Assembly: GCF_954871325.1 (NCBI RefSeq)
Contig: NC_088775.1
Coordinates: forward strand, 44,617,561-44,681,560
Source: Gordionus sp. m RMFG-2023
Lineage: Eukaryota > Nematomorpha > Gordioida > Chordodea > Parachordodidae
Reading direction: 5' to 3'
DNA: 64,000 nt
Shown piece by piece: positions 22,739 to 33,744 of this stretch (position 1 is its first letter; every line of letters begins with the position of its first letter). Below the pieces are notes generated by a model. That model ran no database searches. It saw only the letters and a program-made list of their open reading frames with translations, and had not been told where the DNA came from. The position numbers were made by a program, and so were the translations under genes.

Positions 22739-25095
22739 TAGTGTTGCGTAATCGGCTAAAAACTACGCCTAAGCCTAAAAATCGGCTAAGCCTAATTAGG
22801 TAAGCCTAATAATCGGCTAAAACTAAAAATCGGCTAAGCCTAATTAGGTTAAGCCTAAAAATCAGCTAAGCCTATATAAATCTGCTAAAATTAAATTAGT
22901 CAAAATTCTGCATCGATGCTTAGTATTAATTATTATTTATTTATTTTAGTAAAATAATTTATTTTATTTATATTTAATGTAAATATTTTATTATTATCAA
23001 CAAATAAACATGATATGATTTAATATTTTTTATTTATATTATTATATTTTGAAATGAAAATAAATTTATTTATTTGATGTTATTTTAATAAAAAAAATAA
23101 TATGCTGCTATATTGTAAAATCGTAATATTCTTTTTAATATAATTTATTAGTGATTTTCACAATCTTCTTTATAAATACATCTTTTATTGAGGAATTATA
23201 TTGTAAATTTTCTTAGATAAATAAACAATCTTTTAGGTGAAATCTTTTATAATTTTTTTAAAATTATCTATTTTTTATTAAATGCGGTGGATTTTATTAA
23301 ACTTTTTTGATGACGATTATGACAATTGTCACTTTTCATTGTCTTCACTAAATTTATATTTACACATGTTATTAATACTTATTTTAACATATTTTCGTCA
23401 AAAAAATTCAAAAAACTTTAAAAATAGCGATTATGACAATTGTCACTTTTCATTGGTACATCTTCACTAAATTTATATTTACACATGTTATTAATACTTA
23501 TTTTAACATATTTTCGTCAAAAAAATTCAAAAAACTTTAAAAATAGCGATTATGACAATTGTCACTTTTCATTGGTACATCTTCACTAAATTTATATTTA
23601 CACATGTTATTAATACTTATTTTAACAAATTTTCGTCAAAAAAATTCAAAAAACTTTAAAATTAACCATTATGACAATTGTCACTTTTCATTGGTACATC
23701 TTCACTAAATTTATATTTACACATGTTATTAATTCTTATTTTAACATATTTTCGTCAAAAAAATTCGAAAAACTTTAAAAATAACGATTATGACAATTGT
23801 CACTTTTCATTGGTACATCTTCACTAAATTTGTATTTACACATGTTATTAATACTTATTTTAACATATTTTCGTCAAAAAATTCAAAAAACTTTATAAAT
23901 AACGATTATGACAAATATCAATTTTCTATGGTACATCTTCACTAATAAATTTTTATTTAAACATGTTTTTAATATTTATTTTAACATATTTTCGTCAAAA
24001 AACTTTAAAAATAGCGATTATGACAATTGTCACTTTTCATTGGTACATCTTCACTAAATTTATATTTACACATGTTATTAATACTTATTTTAACATATTT
24101 TCGTCAAAAAAATTCAAAAAACTTTAAAAATAGCGATTATGACAATTGTCACTTTTCATTGGTACATCTTCACTAAATTTATATTTACACATGTTATTAA
24201 TACTTATTTTAACAAATTTTCGTCAAAAAAATTCAAAAAACTTTAAAATTAACCATTATGACAATTGTCACTTTTCATTGGTACATCTTCACTAAATTTA
24301 TATTTACACATGTTATTAATTCTTATTTTAACATATTTTCGTCAAAAAAATTCGAAAAACTTTAAAAATAACGATTATGACAATTGTCACTTTTCATTAG
24401 TACATCTTCATTAAATTTGTATTTACACATGTTATTAATACTTATTTTAACATACTTTCTTCAAAAAAATTAAAAAAACTTATAAAAGAACGATTATGAC
24501 AATTGTCACATTAAAATATTATCCTTAAAAAGATCATATAAAATAACATCAAAAAAGTTTCATAAAATCCACCTCATTTAATAATAAATAGATAATTTTA
24601 AAAAAATGATAAAAGATTTCACCTAAAAGATTGTTTATTTATCTAATAAAATTTACAATATAATTCCTCAATAAAAGATGTATTTACAAAGAAGATTGTG
24701 AAAATCACTAATAAATTATATTATAAAGAATATTACATTTTTACAATATAGCAGCATATTATTTTTTTTATTAAAAAAACATCAAATAAATAAATTTATT
24801 TTCATTTCAAAATATAATAATATAAATAAAAAATATTAAATCATATCATGTTTATTTGTTGATAATAATAAAATATTTACATTAAATATAAATAAAAAAT
24901 ATTATTTTACTAAAATAAATAAATAATAAATAATGCTAAGCATCGATGCAGAATTTTGACTAATTTATTTTAGCCAATTTTTAGGCTGAGCCCATTTTTA
25001 GGCTTAGCCGATTTTTAGGCTTAGCCGATTTTTCCACCTAAAATCTCGGCTAAGCCGTTTTTAGTCGGCTAAAATTAGCCGATTACGCAACACTA
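22739..25095. mobile_element. hAT foldback element with perfect 8-bp target duplication
   Basis: The ends TAGTGTTGCGTAATCGGC and its complement are exact. The inverted arms extend about 570 bp each (22739-23310 and 24525-25095) with repeated cggctaagcctaa motifs at the tips. Flanks are catggaag at 22731-22738 and 25096-25103, an exact 8-bp duplication, which with the TAGTG start places it in hAT. The centre is an 11-copy tandem array. There is no transposase, so it must be moved in trans. Confidence 0.93.
23312..24510 (+). repeat. Central tandem array of the hAT foldback, ~119-bp unit, 11 copies
   Basis: Each unit starts near tatgacaattgtcac, itself palindromic, and contains cattggtacatcttcac and cacatgttattaat. 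Units start about every 117-119 bp from 23318 to 24495. Private variants of copies 2-5 recur in copies 7-10, so a four-to-five-unit block (offset about 587 bp) was duplicated as a whole. The sixth copy is the most divergent. Confidence 0.92.
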
Positions 25096-25439
25096 CATGG
25101 AAGTCTACATCACCTCACAAACCAATAAACGGTTATTTAGAACATTTAAACACAGCATGAATAAAAAAACGACGATGAATTAGAAATCAATTTAGCTACT
25201 TCTTATATAATTATCGAAACTGAGCAGGAAATGAAAGTCCAGCAGAAATATAATAAAAGATTAGTAAAGGAATATTAAAACAAATATTTGAACTAGTTAA
25301 CAATAATTTTAGATACAACAAACATTTAGAAATAATTGAAAATGCGGAGTGGTGCATTATAATAATAAAGAAAAGATGAAGCTAAACACTAATATGTCAT
25401 ATTGATCATATAGTACTTAAGAAATTGGTGCCGTGTTGA

Positions 25440-25930
25440 TTGAACACCAGAACCTAGAGGTTAATCGCGGTACAAATATTGTTAAAGCGAAAAAAGCGCT
25501 AGTACAAATAAGTAAAACGATAAATCGTTGGGAAATTTCCAAATGTTAAAGCGAAAAAAGCGCTAATACAAATTAAATTGAAACGATAAATCTTTGGGAA
25601 ATTTCCAAATATTGTAAAACGAAAAAAGCACTAGTACAAATAAAATTGAAGCGAATAACCGCTGTAAAATTTACAAAAATTAGTAAAGCGGAAAAAGCGC
25701 TAGAACAAATAAAATTGAAGCGAGTAAAACGCTGTAGATTTGTAAAGATTTTTAAAACCAGTAAAGCGCTGTTACAAAAAAAATTGAAGCGAATAAAACG
25801 AGGGAGGTTCGCAAATATTTTTAGAGCGAATAAAACGCTATTACAAATATTTTTAGAACGAATAAACCGCTGGTTACAAATATAATTAAAGCGAATAAGG
25901 CGCTAGTGTAAATAAATTTAGACAAATTTT
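25440..25930 (+). repeat. Degenerate leader repeats of the plus-strand gypsy fossil
   Basis: About eight to ten imperfect units with gcgaataaa(a)cgct and agtacaaataaaattgaag motifs lie between the primer-like site and gag. The position matches the tandem arrays in the leader of the minus-strand fossil, but the unit is different. Confidence 0.8.
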
Positions 25931-26242
25931 TTTGGAATAAATATTAATTTATTAAACATTTATACCAGTAGTGTGAAATTATTAGTTAAATTGTTGAAAT
26001 TTAAAGCTATTTTACATTAATTTTCGTGAATTAATTATTTGAAACAGAGTAAACACGGAATAGTGTGTTTAGTTTAAAATATCATACAAAGAATAGTAGT
26101 GATATATAAAATTTAGTCATTATATTTATGTATATGTGCTTTATAGGAATATTCTCAGTCTTATTCATATCTTATCTCTTAACTCTCCAAGTGATAAAAA
26201 TTTATATTATAAAAGTTATAGTTAATTTCTTGTGAATTGGTT

Positions 26243-27016
26243 ATGAAAAGCTTAAAATTCATAAAATACTGGGAGATCCAGTATAATATTCTGGGAGCAC
26301 TTCTCATTTTAGTAATATGGGTATGTAGTTTAATATTTGGAAGACGTGTTAGAAGAAGTAGAAATGTAAGAATTAAGGCACAAACATTGACCATCGAAGG
26401 ACATAATGGAGAAGAAGATGTGATGGGTAAGGTAACCTGGTTACCTGTACAGGAATTGATCAAAGGATGGGCTGATAGTATCCTAGGAGAGTTGAATATA
26501 AATGATAGGATTGATAACACGCAAAAAAGAGACCGTTATAGAGGGTCTGGATATAACAATCAATTGGGGCCATATAGATGGTCAAGAGAAAATTCGCAGG
26601 GAAGACGAATGGAAATAAGGCCAGGTTTTAATCCACGGGGAAGAGAAAATCTAAATTGTTATAATTGTGGAAAACAGGGCCATATGGTAAGAGATTGCCA
26701 AGAAACGAAATGTTTCGAATGTGGAAAATATGGACATATAGCTCCTTATTGCCCGGGAAAACGTGATAAATTACGTTGTGCGGGTTGTGGACGATTTGGT
26801 CATAATAGGGAGGAATGCAATGTTGCCAATTTCAATACAAGGGGCGGTTTTCCACAGAAAGATATGGCTCAAATTGCTCCAAATGTAAGAATTCTTGAAA
26901 GCGGGAAAAATAAGGATATAGAAATATCCAATTTAACGGAGAATAAAAGTTTAAACAATATATGTTTTCGATGCTGCAAGGAAGGACATGTAGCGAGAGA
27001 ATGTCAGTATTTGTGA
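26243..27016 (+). pseudogene. Gag-like protein with membrane segment and four CCHC knuckles (fossil part)
   Basis: About 258 residues. Residues 1-12 are polar, 13-33 hydrophobic (NILGALLILVIWVCSLIF), then RRVRRSR, as in a single-pass anchor with a basic stop-transfer end. A linker with GKVTWLPVQELI follows. The C-terminal half has four knuckles: CYNCGKQGHMVRDC, CFECGKYGHIAPYC, CAGCGRFGHNREEC and CFRCCKEGHVAREC. I see no capsid or major homology region. The zinc knuckles imply nucleic acid binding as in known Gag proteins. It is part of a broken element. Confidence 0.85.
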
Positions 27017-27099
27017 CTATATGATAGCAAAAGATATACCACAGAGGTCGAGAAGCGGTGGGTCAAAGAAAGGGAAAAATTTAATTATAGGAATAAAAG

Positions 27100-27559
27100 G
27101 GTGAAGTCGAAATGTATAAATATGATCCAAGAGGAAATAGTGCATGATCCTTGCCCTAGAGTATGAATTAATTTGAATGGGAATATGGTATGCATGTTAT
27201 TTGACATCGGGGCAGCTATCTTCGTGATGGGATATGAGAAATTTCGGAGTATTTGGTCGGAGGGAATGATTAAAAGCGAAGACATCAAGATCCGGCAGTT
27301 GGATGGATCAGAAGTAGCCGTGATGGGAAGAGTAGAATTAAAAGTGATGTTGGACAATAGAGTGGAGATATTGGATTTATGGATAATTAATCTAAGATTA
27401 GAGGCCGTATTGGGATGGGACTGGATCACGCGAATAGGTCCAGATTGTAATTTTTGGGGTGTATTTGCTTGGTGCGGTATATTTATACCTATTGAAAGGG
27501 ATGAGGGAAATCAATATATGAATTATTGGTATAGAGATAAATTACCTACCTGGAATTGA
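27100..27559 (+). pseudogene. Aspartic protease region of the plus-strand gypsy fossil
   Basis: The retropepsin-like context MVCMLFD..AAI.VMGYEKF and the following LDLWIIN..LEAVLGWDWI match the protease of the minus-strand fossil and of Ty3/gypsy elements in general. Fossil copy. Confidence 0.8.
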
Positions 27560-27580
27560 GACCTTTTTGGGGGGAGGAAG

Positions 27581-27872
27581 AGGAGATATCGGGGAGAATT
27601 CTAGGGGGGATATCGGGGGGAATTTTAGGGGAGATATCGGGGGGAATTTTAGGGGAGATATCGGGGGGAATTCTAGGGGAGATATCGGGGGGAATTCTAC
27701 GGGAGATATCGGGGGGAATTCTAGGGGAGATATCGGGGGGAATTTTAGGGGAGATATCGGGTGGAATTCTAGGGGAGATATCGGTGGGAATTATAGGGGA
27801 GATATCGGGGGGAATTCTAGGGGGGATATCGGGGGGGAATTTTAGGGGAGATATCGGTGGGAATTTTAGGAA
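27581..27872 (+). repeat. 24-bp minisatellite, 12 copies, inside the pol region
   Basis: The unit ggggagatatcggggggaat plus four bases repeats about 12 times with few variants. The 24-bp period keeps the frame. One frame reads GEISGGIL repeats and another GDIGGNSR repeats. It lies between protease and reverse transcriptase of the gypsy fossil. The related minus-strand fossil has no such array there. Confidence 0.95.
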
Positions 27873-28126
27873 TTGTCGCGACTTTAGAGGAAGAAATTAA
27901 TGATGATGAAGAATTAGAAGAAAAACTAGATGAAATTCCAAATGGTGAAACAAAGTTGCAGAAAGAATGGTCGGAAAATGATGGCATGAAACAAGGAAAT
28001 ACCAAAAGAATATATAATCAAGAAATAATAATGAAGGAGAAAGAGACAGGGCGGCAAAAAGACGAGGAATTTCGAAATGAATAAATGGAATTTGCGATAA
28101 TAAAAGTGCAAGAGGGAGTGTGAAGA

Positions 28127-29577
28127 TTGGTGAATAATTATGAGGAAATCTTTGAAGAAAGTTTGGGATGTCTAAGAGATTATGAAGTAGATATCAAATT
28201 AAAGGAGGGACATGTACCAAAATTTTGTGCGTTACGGCGAATACCGTTTGAATGGCGAAGGGAAGTGGATAAGGAATTGAATCAATGGGTGCAAAAAGGT
28301 ATAGTATGTCCTGTAGAATATAGCGAATGGGCAACACCATTGGTACCGGTGAAGAAGGCCAATGGAAAGCTCCGTGCGCAGATTTCAGGGTCACGCTAAA
28401 CCCGTGGGTAGTGGAGGTCAAATATCCGTTGCCTCGAATTGAAGAAATATTGGCCAATTTGAAGGGTAGTATGTACTTTTCGAAGGTAGACTTTTCCAAC
28501 GCATATTTACAATTACGGGTAAAACCTGAAGTACAAAGATTATTAACTATCACTACTCCAAGGGGGTTGTATGCATTTTGTAGATTACCGTTTGGACTTA
28601 GCGTGTTGGCTCCGATTTTTCAACGAACAATGGCGGCTGTTTTTCAAGGTCTAGAAGGAGTATTTTACTATATGGATGATGTGTTGGTAATGGGAGAAAC
28701 TCCTGAACAGCATGAACGAAGATTGGAGGAGGTATTCAAAAGAATCAGGGATAAAGGATTGCGGGCAAGCGCAGAAAAAAGTATATTAGGAGTGTCTGAG
28801 GCTATATATTTGGGTCATAAAATCAATGGAAAGAAGGTTAAGCCTTTAGACAAAAATATGGCGAACATAACAAGCTTGCTGAGACCTAATAATAAAGTGG
28901 AGGTACAGGCTTTCCTGGGAATGGTAAACTATTATCACCGTTTTGTGGAGGGCTTTGCGCAGATAGCGGCACCATTATATAAATTATTAAAAAAGGGAGA
29001 AAAATTTGTGTGGCAAGATGGGCAGGAAGAGGCCTTTGAAGAGTTGAAACGTAGAATCGGAAGAGAACCCATTTTAGTATGTTTTAATAACGATTTGGAA
29101 GTGATATTGTCCGTGGATGCTTCAAGTAGGGGTGTGGGCGGAGCATTGCTACATTACATAGACGAATTGGAGAGACCTATTTTGCTTTTCTCGAGAATTT
29201 TTAAAGCAGCGGAGACAAGGTATTCAGTAATAGAACAAGAGGCCTTGGCAGTTATTTTTGGATTGACCAAGTGCCGGGAATACTTAATTGGACGTCGATT
29301 TATAATCTACACAGATCACAAACCTTTGGTCTATCTTTTCAAAAAAAAAGAGGTGATGTTATCTCCTCGTTTACAAAGATGGTTATTACTGGTTGGCAGT
29401 TTTGATGTGCAGGTGAAATATAGGCGGGGAAGGGAAAACTATTTACCTGATATTTTGTCTCGATGTGAGGGTGGAGAAGAGGAAAGAGAAATAGGGTCTG
29501 AAAAAGTGGAAGAAAAGAAAGAAAAGGGACTAATTCGAACGATAGCAAAGATAGCTAGAGGTGGTCCCGTGACTTGA
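28127..29577 (+). pseudogene. Reverse transcriptase and RNase H of the plus-strand gypsy fossil
   Basis: RT motifs include SEWATPLVPVKK, YFSKVDFSNAYLQLRV, RLPFGLSVLAPIFQRTM and YYMDDVLVMG, the catalytic YMDD box. The thumb/connection (FLGMVNYYHRFVEGFAQIAA) is followed by RNase H (ILSVDASSRGVGGALLHYID, FIIYTDHKPLVYLF) and the LPDILSRC end. This is a textbook Ty3/gypsy order. Fossil element; breaks not itemised. Confidence 0.93.
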
Positions 29578-29598
29578 GAGAAACTAAAGAAGATCACT

Positions 29599-30640
29599 TT
29601 GAAAGATCGCGAACTAATGAGAATTAAAAGGAACGTTATGGGAAAGAGACCGTGGAGAGAGGGAGATAAACATTTTAAGTGCATAGAAAAAGAGCTGACC
29701 ATAGTGGATGGATGTCTGGTAAGAGGAAACCGAGGAGTAGTACCAGTGAAATTGAGAGGCGCAGTATTATCTATGATACACGTAGGACATCAAGGGATTG
29801 AGCGAATGAAGCTATGGGGCGTGAATATGTGTGGTGGCCTGTCATGAATAAGGAAATTGAAAATATTTGCCGAGGTTGTTTGATGTGTAATTCATGGGCC
29901 AGTATGCCCCGTAAAGACAAGAGAAGCGTATGGCCGAAAGCGGTACGACCTTGGGAGAGAATCCATTTAGATTTTCTCTACTTTGAAAACAAGATGTATC
30001 TCTTGGTGGTTGATGCTTTTTCCAAATTGGTAGAGTAAGAAGAAGTGAGGGGATTGACAACCCAAGTCGTGATAAAAATGTTAAAAAAACTTTGGGCCCG
30101 GTTTGGAGTAGCTAATATAATAGTTTCGGATGGGGTCCGGCCTTCATAAGTGGTCAATTCAAGTTATTTTGTGAGGAAACAGGGGCGAGACACGTTTTAA
30201 TGCCTCCATACCTTCCAAGCTCAAACGGCCAGGCGGAAAAAATGGTAGCACTTGTTAAGAGCTGGTTAAGAAAATCAAAATATGGAGGTGGGGAAATTTG
30301 GATAGCTGTAGCTTATTATAACAACAGTGGAAAGGGGGAAGAACAATCTCCAGCAAAGATGTTTTTAGGGCGGCGAACCAGGATATTATTGGATTTATTA
30401 AAACCAAAACTACATCAGGAGGTGGAGAGAGAGATAACGGAGAAACCTGAATTTATGGTGGGACAAATCGTGTGGGCAAGAATATATGGAGGTACAAGAA
30501 GGTGGGAGTCAGGGGTGATCGTAGAAAACATTGGAAATAAATTAAGTCGAGTAAAATTCTCTGAAGAAAGAGAAGGAATAAGGCATCGGGACCAACTAAA
30601 AGGGGGACTGGAGCCAGGAAGATTACGATCAGGTGTTTGA
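29599..30640 (+). pseudogene. Integrase of the plus-strand gypsy fossil
   Basis: Zinc-binding-type CRGCLMC and upstream HVGHQGIERM, core start RPWERIHLDFLYF, later PPYLPSSNGQAEKMVALVKS and YNNSGKGEEQSPAKMFLGR, and a C-terminal VGQIVWAR..GGTRRWESGV domain. All are standard gypsy integrase features. Fossil copy. Confidence 0.92.
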
Positions 30641-31355
30641 AGCAAAATGATATTATATGGCATATTATATGAAATTAAAAAGGAATGTATGTGTCTATGT
30701 AATAATACCATGAAATAATTATATATATATATGTAACGTTTTTTGTTAAATATCAAAATTAATATATCCAGAATTAATCATAGATCTATTAATATAACAT
30801 ATAGCATTGTTTAAAAATTAATCATAGATTTATTGATATAATATATAACATTGTTGAAATTCCCATTTACGGGATAATATGTATCTTAAAATAGCAGTGT
30901 GACGTTCCAAACATCTGATACTTAATAAACGCCATTGATAAAATTTTTTCTGTTTTCCTCGCTCATTTTTTTTGAAGAGAAATAATAGCATTATTGGCTC
31001 ATAAAACGTTATAAATCAGATAACGTATGGTATAAAAAAAATTTTATGTGGTGGTGCCCAAATAATAGTTTATATTGAATTGTCAAGTTAATAAATCATG
31101 GAAATGAATAAAATTGATACAAGATTGTATCTTGTTGGAGAGGGAATAGAAGGGTGATGACAGTTAAAAAAAAGGGATAAACATATTTTGAAGAGGTTTA
31201 TTGGAAAGAATAAAAGGAGGAGTATCCAAAATTTTATATTTTAAATTCATTCAGAAAATAATTAATAAATTTTAGTTGTAAAGAAATTTGTTTTTGTATT
31301 CAAGAAGTTGTTAAAAGTACATTATATATTTTTTTAATTATACCTTTCTTTTATA
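30641..31355 (+). other. Spacer between integrase and the downstream ORF of the gypsy fossil
   Basis: AT-rich, with no open frame. A short direct repeat of about 60 bp (about 30755-30800 and 30805-30850, sharing attaatcatagat) is visible. Confidence 0.5.
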
Positions 31356-31955
31356 ATGAGACTCAGAATGGCAGCCATCCATGAATGTATTTATTGGGAG
31401 AATATCACGATTCGAATTAGTATATTCCAGGGCAGGGTAGATGCAGAGGGAAATCGTTTGTACCCCGAATCGAGACCCATTCCCAGATCCCCGCGAAGAA
31501 GACAAATAGCGCCATTTGAAATGATCAACAGAGGAGGACGGGAGTCCGAATTGCCCGAACCCAATAATTCGGGCAGGCGCACAATAAGGAATGTTAGATT
31601 ATGCTTCATCTGTGGAGCCCGAGGTCACTTGCAAGTTCGATGCCCCCGCGGGCCCCGCCATGCTTTTGTGAGAAGGTATAATGGCAGAAGAAATTTCATA
31701 GGAGCAAGGGATGAAAGTGGTAGTGGGGAGCGGAGACGAGGAGCCTAGCCAGTTCGGACCGTGTTACCCGCGGTGACAAGGGCGGAAAACATACAAACAA
31801 CTACTGGGGAGTTGGAGACTGAGCGACCGGTGGCGGTAGTGGAACCATCGCTGGAGTCAGCGCCAAATTCTAATAACGATGCTAAATTGCAGGAAGAATG
31901 GCCGATAGTTGATATATCGGCCGAGGAGTTAGAGGAATTGTTTAGAGAACAGTAA
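31356..31955 (+). pseudogene. Additional zinc-knuckle ORF downstream of integrase (fossil part)
   Basis: About 200 codons in one frame. It is much GC-richer than the surroundings, arginine-rich in its first half (RSPRRRQIAPFE), with one CCHC knuckle (CFICGARGHLQVRC). It ends in an acidic tail (DISAEELEELFREQ). It lies between integrase and the 3' LTR, a position where gypsy elements sometimes carry env or accessory genes, but there is no signal peptide or membrane segment, so it is not env-like. Function unknown; it may be a Gag-derived or captured nucleic-acid-binding protein. Broken. Confidence 0.6.
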
Positions 31956-32178
31956 GAAGATTTTTATTATATGTACTAGGATTTTTTTTTGGTAGTATAA
32001 GAAAAAATAAAGATAAATATATAATTGTAAAATAAATAAATAAAAAAGGGGGAATCATATGTGCGATAATATATATAAAATAGTGTTGTTCACTTCGCGT
32101 CAATGTTATTTTTTTTTTGTTTTCATGTTAGTTTTTTTTTCTTTATATAGCAGGTTTAATTGTAATTAATGGGGGGCG

Positions 32179-32532
32179 TGTTGTAAATATTTTTTTTTTG
32201 TTTTTATAGCAAGTCATTTTGAATATTTTTGTTGTCAATATTTTAATCAATATTATTTTTTTTTATCAATTTTATAATTTTGTCATTATTATTATGTTGG
32301 GTTATAAAAACCTTGAAAAAAGAAGAAATTTCAGTTTGTTTTTTTTTTAAATTTATATTTATAAAATTATATTTTTCTTGTAACCAAATTCTAATAAAAA
32401 AAGTGAAAATAAATTCAAGAACCAATTAGTTGAAAAAGAAAATAAAAATTAAGTACTTATAAGAAATTAAAGTATAGTAAAAAGAAAATAAAAATTAAGT
32501 ACTTAAGAAATTAAAGTATAGTACTTAAGAAA
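32179..32532 (+). repeat. 3' LTR of the plus-strand gypsy fossil
   Basis: It starts TGTTGTAAATATTT right after the polypurine tract and ends near ttaagaaa. The last 90 bp contain an internal duplication (aagaaattaaagtatagta). An inverted copy lies at 22413-22710. Confidence 0.75.
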
Positions 32533-33740
32533 CATTTCTTTAGCAAAAACCCTTGTATTCTTTACTACTGAATTTTGGCCTGTTATTCGAAATTATTTTC
32601 TTTAACTTATTAATAGTTTTCAATATTTATGCAAATATCATTATCAACTAATAGAGATTTTGGAATAGCCCAAATATGCAAGCGGTGCCATGCCTTCGGT
32701 TGTTTGGTTTGGGCCAACTTTGAATTTACAACCTTGGCAGCATATTATGATGTTCCTGAAAATCGTTAATTATGTTTCTATATCTTTGTGTATATTTGTC
32801 CGCCAAATGTACTCTCTTGTTCGCATTTTTATTTTTACCATCTAGTTTGTCCTTTAGGTAATGGTATTATCATTTTAGTTTAGAACAGCCTCTTTCTGTA
32901 AATTTCTTTTTTTCTTTGTGATATTCTTTTAGATGAGCCTCATAGGTTACTAGCTATTTCCCTATGATATGCCTGTATACTTTATTGAGTACTCATCTTG
33001 GATTTTTTTTTCAATTTCGTTGAAGCCATGAATCTTTAATTATATAATGAGGTAACTTAATATTTCTTAGCTAATTTTTTGTTTAATCAAAAGGACCATT
33101 TTATGGCTTTAATTAGTTTGATTAGGAATTTTGCCCTTTTCCCAAGTGAGTAATTTGTTGATACCACAATAAGTTGTTGTCGGCTAGATGTGAATATTTT
33201 AAGGATTTTTTTCTCGCCATATCTAATGGATCGTATTATTATTTGATGGGGCGAAAGTGTGCCCAATATTCCAGAGAGTTAACGTATACTCCATTCGGCC
33301 GTGAGTTATTAATAACGAGATGTGAAAGCAGCGTCTACATTAGCCGAGGGGGGGGGGGGGGGTAGGCATCAGTTGGGGTAAGGGGTGTAGGGTAATATTT
33401 TCTAGAATGTTATCTATTATATTTTGGAATTATATATGGATGAAATTTTGCTATAATATAATTATAGACTTATTAGATTGCTAGATAACGACCAATGTTA
33501 CAATCATAATATATTGTATTTGTACTCCATTTTTTTGAATTTCTCGTCAATTTAGCTTTTTACAGAAAGTTAAGAAGATATATTAACGAAGTTAAATAAT
33601 GTCACACATTATTCGTTCCAAATAAAAAGGTATTAAGATTGGTGAAATTCGATTGTCAAACCAGAAGTTAAATAATTTATATTAATTTTTTTCCTTTTAA
33701 GAAAAATCGAAATTCAATTGATACGAACAATAAATCTCAA
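32533..33740. other. Intergenic stretch
   Basis: No supported gene. It includes a G15 homopolymer run near 33348-33362, followed by G-rich ggggtaggcatcagttgggg. A possible very decayed LINE on the minus strand is too weak to annotate. Confidence 0.4.
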
Positions 33741-33744
33741 TATC

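Larger units (their letters stand above)
25424..32532 (+). mobile_element. Ty3/gypsy LTR retrotransposon fossil, plus strand
   Basis: Parts in order are a primer-binding-like TTGGTGCCGTG at 25424, a repeated leader, a Gag-like protein with four CCHC knuckles, aspartic protease, a 24-bp minisatellite, reverse transcriptase and RNase H, integrase, an additional zinc-knuckle ORF, a polypurine tract (gggggg at 32171) and a 3' LTR at 32179-32532. No 5' LTR could be recognised before 25424 apart from a 15-bp match, atagtacttaagaaa, to the end of the 3' LTR. The coding part is broken, with roughly five breaks, some of which could be programmed shifts used by the family. It is the same lineage as the minus-strand fossil at 9.1-13.2 kb, though the LTRs differ. 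A hAT foldback lies just upstream. Confidence 0.9.

Noticed and set aside
22739-25095. Interpretation of the tandem array with inverted flanks as a CRISPR-like array
   Set aside because: Units are ~119 bp without unique spacers, and hAT termini plus an 8-bp target duplication explain the structure.
25646-25885. Open frame rich in Lys and Arg upstream of gag
   Set aside because: It falls entirely within the degenerate leader repeats and reads as a translated repeat, not a protein.
22413-32532. Reading the 10-kb inverted-repeat unit as one giant TIR transposon (Polinton- or DIRS-like)
   Set aside because: The repeats carry LTR features (TG start, polypurine tract on the right side), the enclosed genes are gypsy gag-pol, and no tyrosine recombinase, polymerase B or capsid genes of Polintons were seen.
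32640-33340. Possible jockey-type LINE ORF1 remnant on the minus strand (CHRC-like spacing)
   Set aside because: The expected cysteines are not present and no second motif supports it.
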